From: JBBQRS01 sp038214535
GTDB taxonomy: Bacteria > Chloroflexota > Anaerolineae > CG2-30-64-16
Reading direction: 5' to 3'
DNA length: 43,996 bases
NCBI GenBank assembly: GCA_038214535.1
Contig: JBBQRS010000030.1
Span: forward strand, 1 to 43,996
The position numbers were made by a program, and so were the translations under genes. The notes under the pieces are model-generated. The model was not told the origin of the DNA. It saw only the letters and a list, made by a program, of their open reading frames with translations, and searched no databases. Shown here piece by piece: positions 1 through 8,207 of the stretch (position 1 is the stretch's first letter; each line of letters begins with the position of its first letter).

Positions 1-279
1 CTGCTTTTTTGCCGCCGCGGCTGCCTTCACCACCTCGACGTGCGTGTTCGTTGGCGTGGCGATCACCACGGCATCCACAGTATTGCGACTTAGCACTTCC
101 TGATAGTCGCCGCTCCACACCGCAATGCCGTGACGCTCCGCTGCCGCCTGCGCCGCCTCCCCCCGCGCGTCCGCGACCGCGACCAACTCGACGCCTTCCA
201 CCTCCGAAGAAAGCAGTCGTGCGTACATCTGCCCGATACGTCCCACCCCGATCAACCCGATTCGCACAACCTCTTGCAT
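1..279 (-). CDS. Gfo/Idh/MocA family oxidoreductase, N-terminal part (runs off window)
   Basis: This is the first 93 codons of an NAD(P)-dependent sugar or inositol dehydrogenase; the gene continues beyond base 1. The visible protein starts MQEVVRIGLIGVGRIGQMYA, a Rossmann fold with the GxGxxG dinucleotide-binding motif near residues 11-16. It then shows the strand ELVAVADARGEAA and the segment VDAVVIATPTNTH, the family's usual nucleotide-binding region. It resembles myo-inositol 2-dehydrogenase-type members, but the C-terminal substrate domain lies outside the window, so the substrate cannot be stated. The ATG at 279 is chosen because no in-frame start lies just upstream and the Rossmann strand begins immediately after it. 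It points the same way as the transaldolase-like gene upstream of it, 135 bp away, and could be co-transcribed with it. Confidence 0.85.
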   Translation of the reverse strand, partial: MQEVVRIGLIGVGRIGQMYARLLSSEVEGVELVAVADARGEAAQAAAERHGIAVWSGDYQEVLSRNTVDAVVIATPTNTHVEVVKAAAAAKKQ

Positions 280-336
280 TTGGATGTCTCCATTGGAGCT
301 TTTTGGATCAAAGCCAACCAGCCTTGATGCCTACGC

Positions 337-382
337 TGAATCCGCGTTCATCTGCGCTCGTCCGCGTCCCATTTTCGGTGTC
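337..382. repeat. Imperfect tandem repeat of about 11 bp (family H)
   Basis: The gap between the two first genes carries a run built from near-copies of 'tccgcgttcatctgcg', continuing into 'ctcgtccgcgtccc'. It is one of several intergenic short-unit repeats in this window and has no coding potential that I can support. Confidence 0.5.
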
Positions 383-414
383 AAGAACGTGGGCCGTGAA
401 GCGATGGGCGCGCC

Positions 415-1491
415 TTACATATCCGGGTTCGGTAACATCTGGTCGCGGATCACGGCGACGAAATCGTGCCATCCACCGATGAACGAGCGCAACGTGCGCA
501 CGGTCGCGCCGTAATCGTCGAACTCTTCCGGCGTCATCCCGTCCTCATCGTAGGCGCGCCGAAAGTCGGGGAACTGCGCGGTGAGCGCGTCCAGGGTCGC
601 CGGCGCGACCGGCGTGTGCATCCGTTCGACCGGCTGCGCGCCCGATGCGTTGAACCGGACCTGCCACTCGTGCGGAATCGTCAGCGATACGTCGCCGCCG
701 ACAAACTCCAGCCAGTGGTAGTTGTTGCGATACGCCGCCGATAGCAGATATGTGCGATAGCCTCGTTCGGTGAAAAGCGCATAGGCCTTCTTGAAACACG
801 CCACGCCCGGCCACTCCAGGCATTCGGGGTCAATGTCCACGTGATCGCGTTTCGCGACCACCTTGAGCCAATCGTCCAGTCGCCCTACCATGATGGTCGC
901 AATCGGCCAAATGGTAGAAATGTCCTTACCCTCCGCCTCGCGTCGCCGCAAACCTCGTTCGGCGGCTTCCGCGGCCGCGATCACCTGCGGCACGGTGAAG
1001 CTGACCGTCGCATTGATGCTGATCCCACGATACGTGGCTTCTTCCACCATCGCGATGCCGGCCTGCGTCGCGGGTAATTTGATGTGCAGGTTCGGCAGCA
1101 GGCTGTGGAAGTGTTCCGCCTGCGCCAGGATCGCCGCGCTGTTCCGATAATTCGCGGGGTCGGTCTGGATGGACAGACGGCCACGCGGCCCACTTTCGCG
1201 CGCGAAGGTCGGCAGCAGCATCCGTCCCCCGTTGACCGCCACCTCCTCGTACACTTGCCATGCGACCTGAGTCTCCGACCACGTGGGGTTTTCTGCGATG
1301 ATCTGCCGGATGCGGTCGCGCCATAGGTGCATCTCCTGGTTCAGCACGCTCAGCACGATGAGCGGGTTGCTGGTCGCGCCGACCGCGCCGCGCGCCAGTG
1401 CGTAATCCAGCTCGCCCACCGCACACGAATCGTTCCAGTATTGCGTCGGTGTCGTCGCCGCCATCTCGTGCAGCGGCCCGTTATAGGTCAT
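415..1491 (-). CDS. Transaldolase-family protein
   Basis: The 358-residue product looks like a transaldolase-type (beta/alpha)8 barrel. Two family signatures are visible: GATSNPLIVLSVL near residues 38-50, matching the TSNP motif of the first strand, and LHIKLPATQAGI near residue 138-149, where the Lys of the KxPAT motif would form the Schiff base. NATVSFTVPQ corresponds to the next conserved strand. Transaldolases transfer a dihydroxyacetone unit between sugar phosphates, but this long, divergent member could be a fructose-6-phosphate aldolase-like or other sugar aldolase, so the exact reaction is open. The start at 1491 is supported by AAGGAGGAAGG a few bases upstream; a start 36 bp further out would bury that site inside the gene. 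It lies upstream of the partial dehydrogenase, consistent with sugar catabolism. Confidence 0.8.
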   Translation of the reverse strand: MTYNGPLHEMAATTPTQYWNDSCAVGELDYALARGAVGATSNPLIVLSVLNQEMHLWRDRIRQIIAENPTWSETQVAWQVYEEVAVNGGRMLLPTFARESGPRGRLSIQTDPANYRNSAAILAQAEHFHSLLPNLHIKLPATQAGIAMVEEATYRGISINATVSFTVPQVIAAAEAAERGLRRREAEGKDISTIWPIATIMVGRLDDWLKVVAKRDHVDIDPECLEWPGVACFKKAYALFTERGYRTYLLSAAYRNNYHWLEFVGGDVSLTIPHEWQVRFNASGAQPVERMHTPVAPATLDALTAQFPDFRRAYDEDGMTPEEFDDYGATVRTLRSFIGGWHDFVAVIRDQMLPNPDM

Positions 1492-1585
1492 GCCTTCCTC
1501 CTTGAATGATGCCCTGCTGTTTGCCAAGTATCAGTCTAATGCGCCCTACGTCCCGCGTCAAGCCGAATTGTCCTACGAGTAGGGC

Positions 1586-1625
1586 AAAAAACTTCCCTGG
1601 TCAGCTTGCAAACTGACCAGGGAAG
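1586..1625 (-). terminator. Rho-independent terminator after the catalase gene
   Basis: A perfect 13-bp inverted repeat (cttccctggtcag at 1592-1604, its complement at 1613-1625, 8-nt loop) is followed on the minus strand by six T residues (1586-1591). It lies about 30 bp beyond the catalase stop codon, on the same strand. Confidence 0.9.
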
Positions 1626-1657
1626 ATAACTGGTGGATACTATGCGGAAGTTAGCGG

Positions 1658-3772
1658 CTACGCCAGCATACGCACCGAGTGCTCACGTTCCCATTGCCGC
1701 GTCCTGGCTGCGCCAATGAACCCTGCGACGTCACCGGCATCCACGACGCCGGCGTCCTTTTCGATTTGCGCCTTCTGGAGCAGCAGCATCCCACCGGCGT
1801 CAACCGCAATCGCCTTGAGGTGGCCGAAGGCATCCTGCACAAAGTCAATCGCGGCGGATTCCTTCATCAGCATCTTCGCGCCGTCTTCAGACAGGATCAC
1901 CGCCACCGCATCGAAGTTGACCGAGGGCATCCCGGCCAACTGACCATCAGCCGGCAGCATCGTACCGTCTGCCAGCTTCGCGCCGCCCACCTTCGGGGCA
2001 ACGATCTTCACCGTTGCACCCGCACCCACCGCGGCCTGCTTGATCCGGTTCACGGCGGCTCCGTCCGAACCGTCAGCCACCAGGATGCCCACGGCGCGTC
2101 CCTCCAGAGTGTCCTTCATCTTGCCGATGAGTTGTAATGCGGGTGAAGGCGGCAGATCCATCACGGGTGCGGCCGCTTGCGGGGCGCTGGGCATCGCTGA
2201 CAGCGCCAGGCCATCGGCCACGCGCCGGGCAAGGTCTTCGTCAATATGCCGCAAGTGTCCGACCATCGCCTCGCGCACGTGCACGTGTGCCACCTTCGAC
2301 AGTTCGAACACCAGTGCCGATGCGATATGCGTCTGCTCGTGCGGGGTCTGGCTGATGTAGAACTGGCGCGCCTGGCTGTAATGGTCGGCAAAACTCTCGG
2401 CGCGAATGCGGCCCTTCTCGCCTGCTTCGGTTGCGGCGAAGCTATGGAAGCCGTTCGCCGGGTCTTCGCGCGCCGCGTATTCATCCGACAACGAATTCGG
2501 TTCGTAGCTGACCCGACCCTTAGGCTGCAACATCTGCATGTGTCCATCGCGCTGCTGGTTATCGAAGGGACACTTGGGCGCGTTGATCGGAATTTGCTGG
2601 AAGTTCGGCGACCCCAGCCGCGAAAGCTGCGTATCAAGATACGAGAAGAGCCGGCCTTGCAGCAGCGGATCGTTGGAGAAATCAATCCCCGGCACGATGT
2701 TCGCAGGGCAGTAGGCCACCTGTTCCGTCTCAGCGAAGAAGTTGTCCGGCCAGCGATCCAGCACCATGCGCCCGATCACCCGCAGCGGAACCAGTTCTTC
2801 CGGAATCAGCTTCGTCGAATCCAGATGATCGAATGGGAACTGGTCGGCCTCTTCCTCCGTGAAAAGTTGCACCGCAAACTCCCATTCGGGGAACGCGCCG
2901 TTCTGAACCGCCTCGAACATATCGCGGCGGTGGAAGTCAGGGTCGGCCCCGGCAATCTTGACGGCCTCATCCCACACGGTGGATTGCAGCCCCAGCTTTG
3001 GCCGCCAGTGGAACTTAACGAACGTAGACTCGCCCGCCGCGTTGATCAACCGGAAGCTGTGAATCCCGAATCCCTCGATCATCCGCAGCGAGCGCGGGAT
3101 CGTGCGGTCGGACATGATCCACATCACCATGTGCATGGATTCCGGCGTCAGCGAGATGTAATCCCAGAACGTATCGTGCGCCGTTGCGCTCTGCGGGAAC
3201 CCACGATCCGGCTCCATCTTGACGGCATGGATCAAATCGGGGAACTTGATCGCATCCTGGATGAAGAAGACCGGGATGTTATTGCCCACCAGGTCCCAAT
3301 TGCCTTCCTTGGTGTAGAACTTGACGGCAAACCCGCGCACATCGCGCGGCGTATCAACGGAGCCTGCGCCGCCCGCGACGGTAGATATACGTGTGAACAA
3401 CGGCGTCCGCTCGCCGACCTCGGTCAGCAGCTTCGCCGTTGTATATTGCTCCAGTGATTCGGTCAGCTCGAAGTAACCGTGCGCGCCGGTCCCGCGCGCG
3501 TGGACGATGCGCTCCGGGATCCGTTCGTGATCGAAATGCGTGATCTTCTCGCGGAGGACGAAGTCCTCCAGCAGAGTCGGGCCGAGTGCATTTGCTCTCA
3601 GCGAGTTTTGATTGTCGGCAATCCGCACACCTTGATTGGTGGTCAGTGGGGGATACGTACCATCGGCAACCTGATGCCATTCACCGCCATTGCCCACACG
3701 CATCGCTTCGTCGGCATGAGAGGAACTTGCTTCTTTCGCCTCACCCGATTTCTTTGTCGATTTCTCAGCCAT
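1658..3772 (-). CDS. katE: Large-subunit catalase (HPII type) with C-terminal DJ-1/PfpI-like domain
   Basis: The 704-residue enzyme disproportionates hydrogen peroxide in the cytoplasm. The heme pocket is complete: RIVHARGTGAHGYF contains the distal His (His91), and RLFSYLDTQLSRLG contains the proximal heme-ligand Tyr (Tyr378). NIPVFFIQDAIKFPDLIHA is a further catalase signature. The length is typical of large clade-2 catalases rather than the ~480-residue small ones. From about residue 555 (GRAVGILVADGSDGAAV) the protein continues into the flavodoxin-like DJ-1/PfpI domain found only in large catalases. ATG 3772 is preceded by AAGGAG at 5-7 nt; an upstream in-frame start at 3805 would add 11 residues and overrun that site. 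It is monocistronic, with a terminator downstream and the cupin gene divergent upstream. Confidence 0.97.
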   Translation of the reverse strand: MAEKSTKKSGEAKEASSSHADEAMRVGNGGEWHQVADGTYPPLTTNQGVRIADNQNSLRANALGPTLLEDFVLREKITHFDHERIPERIVHARGTGAHGYFELTESLEQYTTAKLLTEVGERTPLFTRISTVAGGAGSVDTPRDVRGFAVKFYTKEGNWDLVGNNIPVFFIQDAIKFPDLIHAVKMEPDRGFPQSATAHDTFWDYISLTPESMHMVMWIMSDRTIPRSLRMIEGFGIHSFRLINAAGESTFVKFHWRPKLGLQSTVWDEAVKIAGADPDFHRRDMFEAVQNGAFPEWEFAVQLFTEEEADQFPFDHLDSTKLIPEELVPLRVIGRMVLDRWPDNFFAETEQVAYCPANIVPGIDFSNDPLLQGRLFSYLDTQLSRLGSPNFQQIPINAPKCPFDNQQRDGHMQMLQPKGRVSYEPNSLSDEYAAREDPANGFHSFAATEAGEKGRIRAESFADHYSQARQFYISQTPHEQTHIASALVFELSKVAHVHVREAMVGHLRHIDEDLARRVADGLALSAMPSAPQAAAPVMDLPPSPALQLIGKMKDTLEGRAVGILVADGSDGAAVNRIKQAAVGAGATVKIVAPKVGGAKLADGTMLPADGQLAGMPSVNFDAVAVILSEDGAKMLMKESAAIDFVQDAFGHLKAIAVDAGGMLLLQKAQIEKDAGVVDAGDVAGFIGAARTRQWEREHSVRMLA

Positions 3773-3862
3773 GGTAAAACTCCTTAGTAGTGCTTGACTT
3801 AACACGCCAGACGCATTGTGACAGGCGCATCAACCCTGGCAGGACTACTCGGATAAACCGAC

Positions 3863-3919
3863 GCCCGGTTAAACAGGGGCCTGTTGATGTAATTTTAGCG
3901 ACTGGCAATGCCCGGTTAA
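3863..3919. promoter_or_regulatory. Paired direct repeats and a palindrome in the katE/cupin divergent region
   Basis: The decamer gcccggttaa occurs at 3863-3872 and again at 3910-3919. A palindrome with arms aacagg and cctgtt lies at 3872-3885. These are the only notable repeats in the 280-bp divergent spacer and could be regulator sites; no specific regulator is identified. Confidence 0.3.
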
Positions 3920-3986
3920 GTAATGTGCGTTACCATTAATAGCTGCCTAACCTTAAGATTTCCTTTTCCGCGTGCGCCGCCGATGA

Positions 3987-4016
3987 TTGGCGCGTCTTTT
4001 GCAACGCGGGTAAAAT
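3987..4016 (+). promoter_or_regulatory. Putative sigma70-type promoter of the cupin-amylase-YjbQ operon
   Basis: TTGGCG (3987-3992) and TAAAAT (4011-4016) are separated by 18 bp, placing the transcription start near 4023 and the cupin ATG about 30 nt further on. The -10 box is good and the -35 is partial. A GAGGG site lies 8 nt before the ATG. Confidence 0.5.
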
Positions 4017-4052
4017 AGACTCACCAGACATAAGAAAGCGAGGGCTTAATCC

Positions 4053-4436
4053 ATGCGTGAACCAACCCCGAAGGCCGTTCACTATACCGATGTGCCTGCC
4101 GCCGAAGTCGGCCCCGAGGCCCCAGGCGTTACGATTCGTTGGGTCATTGACGCCGAACACGACGGCGCGCCCAACTACGCCCTGCGCCTGCTCGAGGTCG
4201 CGCCCGGCGGCAATACGCCCAATCACATCCATCCCTTTGAGCATGAGAACTTCGTCGTTGAAGGTGTCGGTCGCGTGCTGATCGAAGACACGTGGCACGA
4301 TGTCGGCCCCGGCTCCGTGGTCTTCGTCCCCGCCGGCGTGCGTCACACCTACATCAACGCAGGCGACACGCCTTTCCGGTTCCTTTGCGGCATCCCGACC
4401 CCGCGGCTGCAAGAGCAGAACGACGCCGGGCATTGA
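4053..4436 (+). CDS. Small single-domain cupin protein
   Basis: The 127-residue protein is a one-domain cupin beta-barrel. Cupin motif 1 is visible as NHIHPFEHENFVVEGVG, with the His-x-His and Glu that usually bind a divalent metal, and motif 2 as PAGVRHTYINAG, which supplies the last His. Such stand-alone cupins can be sugar or small-molecule binding proteins, isomerases or dioxygenases; the sequence does not decide. It is the first gene of a three-gene operon, 8 nt upstream of the GH13 amylase start, so a role in carbohydrate handling is a reasonable inference only. The start follows a GAGGG site at 8 nt. Confidence 0.85.
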   Translation: MREPTPKAVHYTDVPAAEVGPEAPGVTIRWVIDAEHDGAPNYALRLLEVAPGGNTPNHIHPFEHENFVVEGVGRVLIEDTWHDVGPGSVVFVPAGVRHTYINAGDTPFRFLCGIPTPRLQEQNDAGH

Positions 4437-4444
4437 ACGCACAC

Positions 4445-5914
4445 ATGCAAGAGGATACGCAAAGCGCGCGATCTCCCGTGCCGGAGTGGGTGCAGGATGC
4501 CGTTTTCTATCAGATTTTTCCCGATCGCTTTGCGCGCTCCGCGGCGGTTCCTAAATCCGCTAATTTGCAACCCTGGGGCAGCGCGCCCACGTTTCACGGC
4601 TACCAGGGCGGCGACCTGATCGGCGTCGTCGAGCATCTGGATCATCTGATCACGCTCGGCATTAACGCGATTTACTTCAACCCGGTCTTTCGTTCCGCCT
4701 CCAATCACCGCTATCACACGCACGATTATTTCCAGGTAGACCCGATGTTGGGGGGCAATGACGCGTTGCGCGTCTTGCTCGATGCGGCGCACGCCCGCGG
4801 CATCCGCGTGGTGTTGGATGGTGTGTTCAACCACGCCAGCCGCGGCTTCTTCCAGTTCAACGACATCCTGGAAAACGGCGCGGAATCGGCTTATCTTGAC
4901 TGGTTCACCGTGCAGGGGTGGCCGCTACGACCCTACGGCTCGGTGCATCCGAACTATCATGCATGGTGGGGCAACCCGGCGCTGCCCAAGTTCAACACGA
5001 CGACGCCCGCGGTGCGCAACTTCCTGTTCGACGTGGCGCGCTACTGGGTGGAATTCGGCATTGACGGTTGGCGGCTCGATGTGCCGGGCGAGATTGACGA
5101 TGACGCCTTCTGGCGCAAGTTTCGTGAGGTGGTGAAAGCCGCCAACCCCGAGGCCTACATCGTGGGTGAAGTATGGGGCGACGCGGAGCGCTGGTTGCAG
5201 GGCGACCAGTTCGACGCCGTGATGAATTATCCGCTGGGCCGCGCCGCGCTGGGCTTCTTCGCCGCCGACACGCTCGACCCGGAATATAAGCCCGGCGGCT
5301 TTCGCGTCCAGCCGATTCAGGCGCAGGTCTTCGCCGCCGAGTTGGATCGCGTCCTGTCGCAATACGCGTGGCCGATCACGTTCGCGCAACTCAACCTGCT
5401 GGACAGCCACGATACCGCGCGCTTCCTCCACCAGGCCGGTGGCGACCGGGACGCGCTCAAGCTGGCGCTCCTCTTCCTGATGACTGCGCCCGGCGCGCCC
5501 TGCATCTACTACGGCGACGAGATCGGCATGACCGGCGGTCCCGACCCCGACTGCCGGCGCGCCTTCAACTGGGATCCCCTGCAATGGGATCATGACCTGT
5601 TCGCCTGGACAAGGCAGGCCATCGCGCTGCGTCATGCGCACCCTGCGTTGCGCCGCGGCAGGTATAAGTCACTCTATGCCCTGGACAGTGTGTACGCGTT
5701 TGGCCGCCAGTACGATGCGGACGGGGTGATCGTGATCTTCAACGCGGGGCGGTCCGCTGCGACCGTCACACTGGAGGTAGCCGGCTTCCTGGCCGATGGC
5801 GTCTATCCTGACGCACTGGCCGGGCAGGCCGGGGCCGCCGGGTCTGTCTCGGGCGGTTATCTCAATGCACTGACCTTGCCGCCGCGTTCGGCGGTCGTCT
5901 TCGTGGGCGAGTAG
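4445..5914 (+). CDS. GH13 alpha-amylase-family glycoside hydrolase (cyclomaltodextrinase/neopullulanase-like)
   Basis: The 489-residue enzyme has the full GH13 barrel. Region I is VVLDGVFNHASRG. Region II, GWRLDVPGEI, supplies the nucleophile Asp212. Region III, IVGEVWGDAE, supplies the acid/base Glu242. Region IV, LLDSHDTARF, supplies Asp323. The opening WVQDAVFYQIFPDRFA is characteristic of the maltogenic amylase / neopullulanase / cyclomaltodextrinase subfamily, but the N-terminal dimerisation domain of classical members is absent, giving a shorter protein. No signal peptide is seen, so it likely acts in the cytoplasm on imported maltodextrins. The ATG at 4445 is selected because it follows the cupin stop by 8 bp and leads straight into the family domain; a longer reading would run through the cupin gene. 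YjbQ starts 5 bp after its stop. Confidence 0.93.
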   Translation: MQEDTQSARSPVPEWVQDAVFYQIFPDRFARSAAVPKSANLQPWGSAPTFHGYQGGDLIGVVEHLDHLITLGINAIYFNPVFRSASNHRYHTHDYFQVDPMLGGNDALRVLLDAAHARGIRVVLDGVFNHASRGFFQFNDILENGAESAYLDWFTVQGWPLRPYGSVHPNYHAWWGNPALPKFNTTTPAVRNFLFDVARYWVEFGIDGWRLDVPGEIDDDAFWRKFREVVKAANPEAYIVGEVWGDAERWLQGDQFDAVMNYPLGRAALGFFAADTLDPEYKPGGFRVQPIQAQVFAAELDRVLSQYAWPITFAQLNLLDSHDTARFLHQAGGDRDALKLALLFLMTAPGAPCIYYGDEIGMTGGPDPDCRRAFNWDPLQWDHDLFAWTRQAIALRHAHPALRRGRYKSLYALDSVYAFGRQYDADGVIVIFNAGRSAATVTLEVAGFLADGVYPDALAGQAGAAGSVSGGYLNALTLPPRSAVVFVGE

Positions 5915-5919
5915 AGATC

Positions 5920-6336
5920 ATGGTCAAGACGGATTACATCGAATTGCGCAGTGCGGGGAACACCGACATTCAGGATATCACCGATCAGGTGCAGAGGATC
6001 GTGAGTGCATCAGGGCTGCGCGCCGGCACGGCAACCCTCTTCTGCACCGGCTCGACCGGCGGCCTCACCACCATCGAGTACGAGGATGGCGTCATTGCCG
6101 ATCTGCGTCAGGTGCTGGACGAGATCGCGCCGCTCGACCGAGACTACCGCCACCATCGCCGCTGGGGAGATGACAACGGCTGCGCTCATGTTCGGGCGGC
6201 GCTCATCGGGCCTTCACTCACGATTCCATTCGTCGGCGGCGCTTTGACGCTGGGCACGTGGCAGCAAATCATCTTCCTCGACTTCGACACCCGCCCCCGC
6301 GCCCGCCGCCTCGTCGTCCAACTCATCGGCCAGTAA
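5920..6336 (+). CDS. yjbQ: YjbQ/UPF0047 family protein
   Basis: The 138-residue protein matches the small YjbQ family along its whole length. The conserved core is GDDNGCAHVRAALIGPS followed by LTIPFVGGALTLGTWQQI, the signature Asn/His pocket and LGTWQ segment. The end, DTRPRARRLVVQLIG, matches the usual R-x-R strand. Family members form trimers, and some are annotated as secondary thiamine-phosphate synthases from suppressor activity; the physiological role is uncertain. It is the last gene of the cupin-amylase operon, 5 bp after the amylase stop, an association with no known functional logic. Confidence 0.92.
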   Translation: MVKTDYIELRSAGNTDIQDITDQVQRIVSASGLRAGTATLFCTGSTGGLTTIEYEDGVIADLRQVLDEIAPLDRDYRHHRRWGDDNGCAHVRAALIGPSLTIPFVGGALTLGTWQQIIFLDFDTRPRARRLVVQLIGQ

Positions 6337-6346
6337 TTTGTTGTGT

Positions 6347-6413
6347 CCTTCGTAGTGACGGCTTCAGCCGTTGAGGGGCAGTACAACGATTCGTACCATT
6401 CGTGTAATTCGTG
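6347..6413. repeat. Half copy of the 15416 palindrome plus an attcgtgt tandem repeat
   Basis: Bases 6347-6373 are identical over 27 nt to the left arm of the palindrome at 15416-15481 (core gtagtgacggcttcagccgt). The other arm is absent here. Bases 6385-6413 carry imperfect copies of attcgtgt. Both lie in the 83-bp gap between the converging yjbQ and dehydratase genes. Confidence 0.75.
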
Positions 6414-6419
6414 GCCGCA

Positions 6420-7622
6420 TTATGGTCGCGCCGGGCTGCCATCGGGCAGGCGCGCCTGCGTCCAGAACTCCACCTCGTCCTGGCATGGATACTTTGCCGC
6501 CAGCTCCTCGTTTACATCAATTCCCAGCCCCGGCTTGTCATTGGGATACATATAGCCCCCGCGCACTTCCGGCGTGCCGGGGAAGATCTCGTACACCAGT
6601 TCCGGGAACCGGCACCACTCCTGGATGCCGAAGTTCGGCGCCCACACGTCCAGGTGCAGGTTCGCCGCATGGCCCACCGGCGAGGTGTCGCCCGGCCCAT
6701 GCCATGCCGTGCGGACCCCGTGCATGTTGGCAAACAGCGCCACGTCCCGCGCCGGGGTGATGCCTCCCATCTGGCTCACGTGCATCCGGATGAAGTCAAT
6801 CAACTGCCGGGCGATCAACGGCTGCCACTCGTGCGGGCTGTTGAACAACTCGCCCATCGCCAGCGGCGTCGCGCACTGGCTGCGGATGTTCTGGAACCAC
6901 GCGATATCCTCCGGCGCGAGCGAGTCTTCGAGGAAGAACAGCTTGAACTGCTCGACATCTTTCGCGAACTGCACCGTGTCAATCGGCGACAATCGCTCGT
7001 GGATATCGTGCAGCAGCTCCACCTCTTCGCCCACTGCGATACGGATATGCTCCATCATCCGCAGCATGTTACGCATGTAGGCGCGTGGATCGTAATACGC
7101 GCCGTCCGGCGCGCCTTCGGGCTTGACAAACGTCTCGCCCTTCCCGCCATAGCCGCCCATCTGAATACGGATATAGCGGTAGCCCTCCGCCTGGTACGCG
7201 CGTACGTTATCTTCCACTTCCTGCGGATCGCGCCCGTCTGCGTGCGTGTAGACCGCCGCGGCCTCGCGGCATTTGCCGCCCAGCAGTTGATACACCGGCA
7301 TCCCGGCCTGCTTCCCCTTGATATCCCACAGCGCCTGGTCCACGCCGGAGATGGCGTTGTTCAACACCGGCCCGTTGCGCCAGTATCCATGCACCATCGC
7401 CATGCGAAAGATTTCCTCGATGCGCGAGACATCCCGCCCGATGAGAAACGGCTTCAAATGCCCTTCAATGGCCGCGGCCACCGCGTGATACCGCTGGGTG
7501 AAGGTCGCACAGCCCAGACCATACAGCCCCGGCTCCGACGTAATCACCTTCACGATCACCAACCGCGACCCCGCCGGCTGCGTCAAAATCACCCTGATAT
7601 CCTGAATTGTCACTGGCGCCAT
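6420..7622 (-). CDS. Enolase-superfamily D-mannonate dehydratase-type enzyme (ManD-like)
   Basis: The 400-residue protein belongs to the mandelate racemase/muconate lactonizing branch and matches the ManD group closely. Predicted Mg2+ ligands are Asp206 in ELLHDIHERL, Glu232 in FFLEDSLAPED and Glu258 in LAMGELFNSPHEW. His208 in the same DIH motif, Tyr158 in QMGGYGGKG, Arg152 and His308 in TAWHGPGD fall where ManD catalytic residues are expected. ManD enzymes dehydrate D-mannonate to 2-keto-3-deoxygluconate, but many homologues are low-activity or act on D-gluconate, so the substrate is uncertain. ATG 7622 is supported by AAAGGATG upstream and gives the canonical family length; an upstream reading would add 70 low-complexity residues running through a repeat element. 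It is probably part of the sugar-acid catabolic set of this region. Confidence 0.92.
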   Translation of the reverse strand: MAPVTIQDIRVILTQPAGSRLVIVKVITSEPGLYGLGCATFTQRYHAVAAAIEGHLKPFLIGRDVSRIEEIFRMAMVHGYWRNGPVLNNAISGVDQALWDIKGKQAGMPVYQLLGGKCREAAAVYTHADGRDPQEVEDNVRAYQAEGYRYIRIQMGGYGGKGETFVKPEGAPDGAYYDPRAYMRNMLRMMEHIRIAVGEEVELLHDIHERLSPIDTVQFAKDVEQFKLFFLEDSLAPEDIAWFQNIRSQCATPLAMGELFNSPHEWQPLIARQLIDFIRMHVSQMGGITPARDVALFANMHGVRTAWHGPGDTSPVGHAANLHLDVWAPNFGIQEWCRFPELVYEIFPGTPEVRGGYMYPNDKPGLGIDVNEELAAKYPCQDEVEFWTQARLPDGSPARP

Positions 7623-7712
7623 ATATTGCTCATCCTTTCCGTGATGGTTGCCCCCCGCCGCTTCGCTGCGGCCCCGTGATCGTACCACATTTCTCACGGC
7701 GCTACGATTCGC

Positions 7713-7851
7713 ACCAGCACTCAGGAATTCCAAATCAAGGCGCTTCTCAGGCATTGGACTGGAGGCTTCAGCCGGTTTTTTGGGCAACCAGGTTTTGTGC
7801 GTGACCGGCTGAAGCCCTGACTCCTGGTACATTGGAATTCCTGACCAGCAC
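7713..7851. mobile_element. MITE-like imperfect palindrome flanked by an 8-bp direct repeat
   Basis: The octamer accagcac stands at 7713-7720 and 7844-7851. Between the two is a ~124-bp imperfect palindrome. Its ends are perfect 13-bp inverted repeats (tcaggaattccaa at 7721-7733, complement at 7832-7844), and an inner pair (ggcttcagccggt at 7764-7776, complement at 7804-7816) lies nearer the centre. The direct repeats look like target-site duplications, and the right one reaches the DUF488 stop codon. The inner core shares ggcttcagcc with the palindrome at 15416. Confidence 0.55.
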
Positions 7852-8207
7852 TACGCTTTTCGCAGCCTCGACTCCAGGTAGTCCTTGAGCGCGACGGCCT
7901 GGTTATGTTCCTTATCGTGTGCGCCCTCGAGCAGCACGACGTCGCCCTTGCGGGCTGCCTCCAGCAACGGCTCCCAGGCCGCGGGATTCTCGTCCAGTTC
8001 CTTGAAGTAGCGCTCCTTGAACTCTTCCCATTTCGCCGGATCATGGCCGAACCAGCGCCGCAGCGCTGTACTGGGTGCGACATCCCGCACCCACCCGTCA
8101 ATCTCCAGATCTGCTTTGCGAATCCCACGCGGCCATAGCCGATCCACCAGAAACCGCGCGCCGCCATCCCGTTCCTTGTGATCGTAGACATGCTCAACAC
8201 GTATCAT
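7851..8207 (-). CDS. DUF488 family protein (YeaO-like)
   Basis: This 118-residue protein matches the DUF488 family along its length. RVEHVYDHKERDGGARFLVD is followed by RLWPRGIRKADLEIDGW, the WPRG signature, then by PSTALRRWFGHDPAKWEEF, a typical middle, and by VVLLEGAHDKEHNQAVALKD near the end. The biochemical function of this cytoplasmic family is not established. ATG 8207 is preferred because AGGAG stands 7 nt upstream; the GTG at 8213 would leave only one or two bases of spacing. A MITE-like element abuts the stop codon. The gene is divergent from the IlvD-type dehydratase and shows no evident functional link to it. Confidence 0.88.
   Translation of the reverse strand: MIRVEHVYDHKERDGGARFLVDRLWPRGIRKADLEIDGWVRDVAPSTALRRWFGHDPAKWEEFKERYFKELDENPAAWEPLLEAARKGDVVLLEGAHDKEHNQAVALKDYLESRLRKA

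Noticed and set aside
2246..3457. Plus-strand open frame of 403 codons opposite the catalase
   Set aside because: No family resemblance, and the catalase frame opposite is fully conserved.
3773..3805. Catalase start 11 codons upstream
   Set aside because: The Shine-Dalgarno AAGGAG would lie inside the gene; the ATG at 3772 has ideal spacing.
7623..7832. N-terminal extension of the ManD-like enzyme by 70 residues
   Set aside because: The extension is translated from the MITE-like repeat and resembles no family; the start at 7622 gives the usual length.
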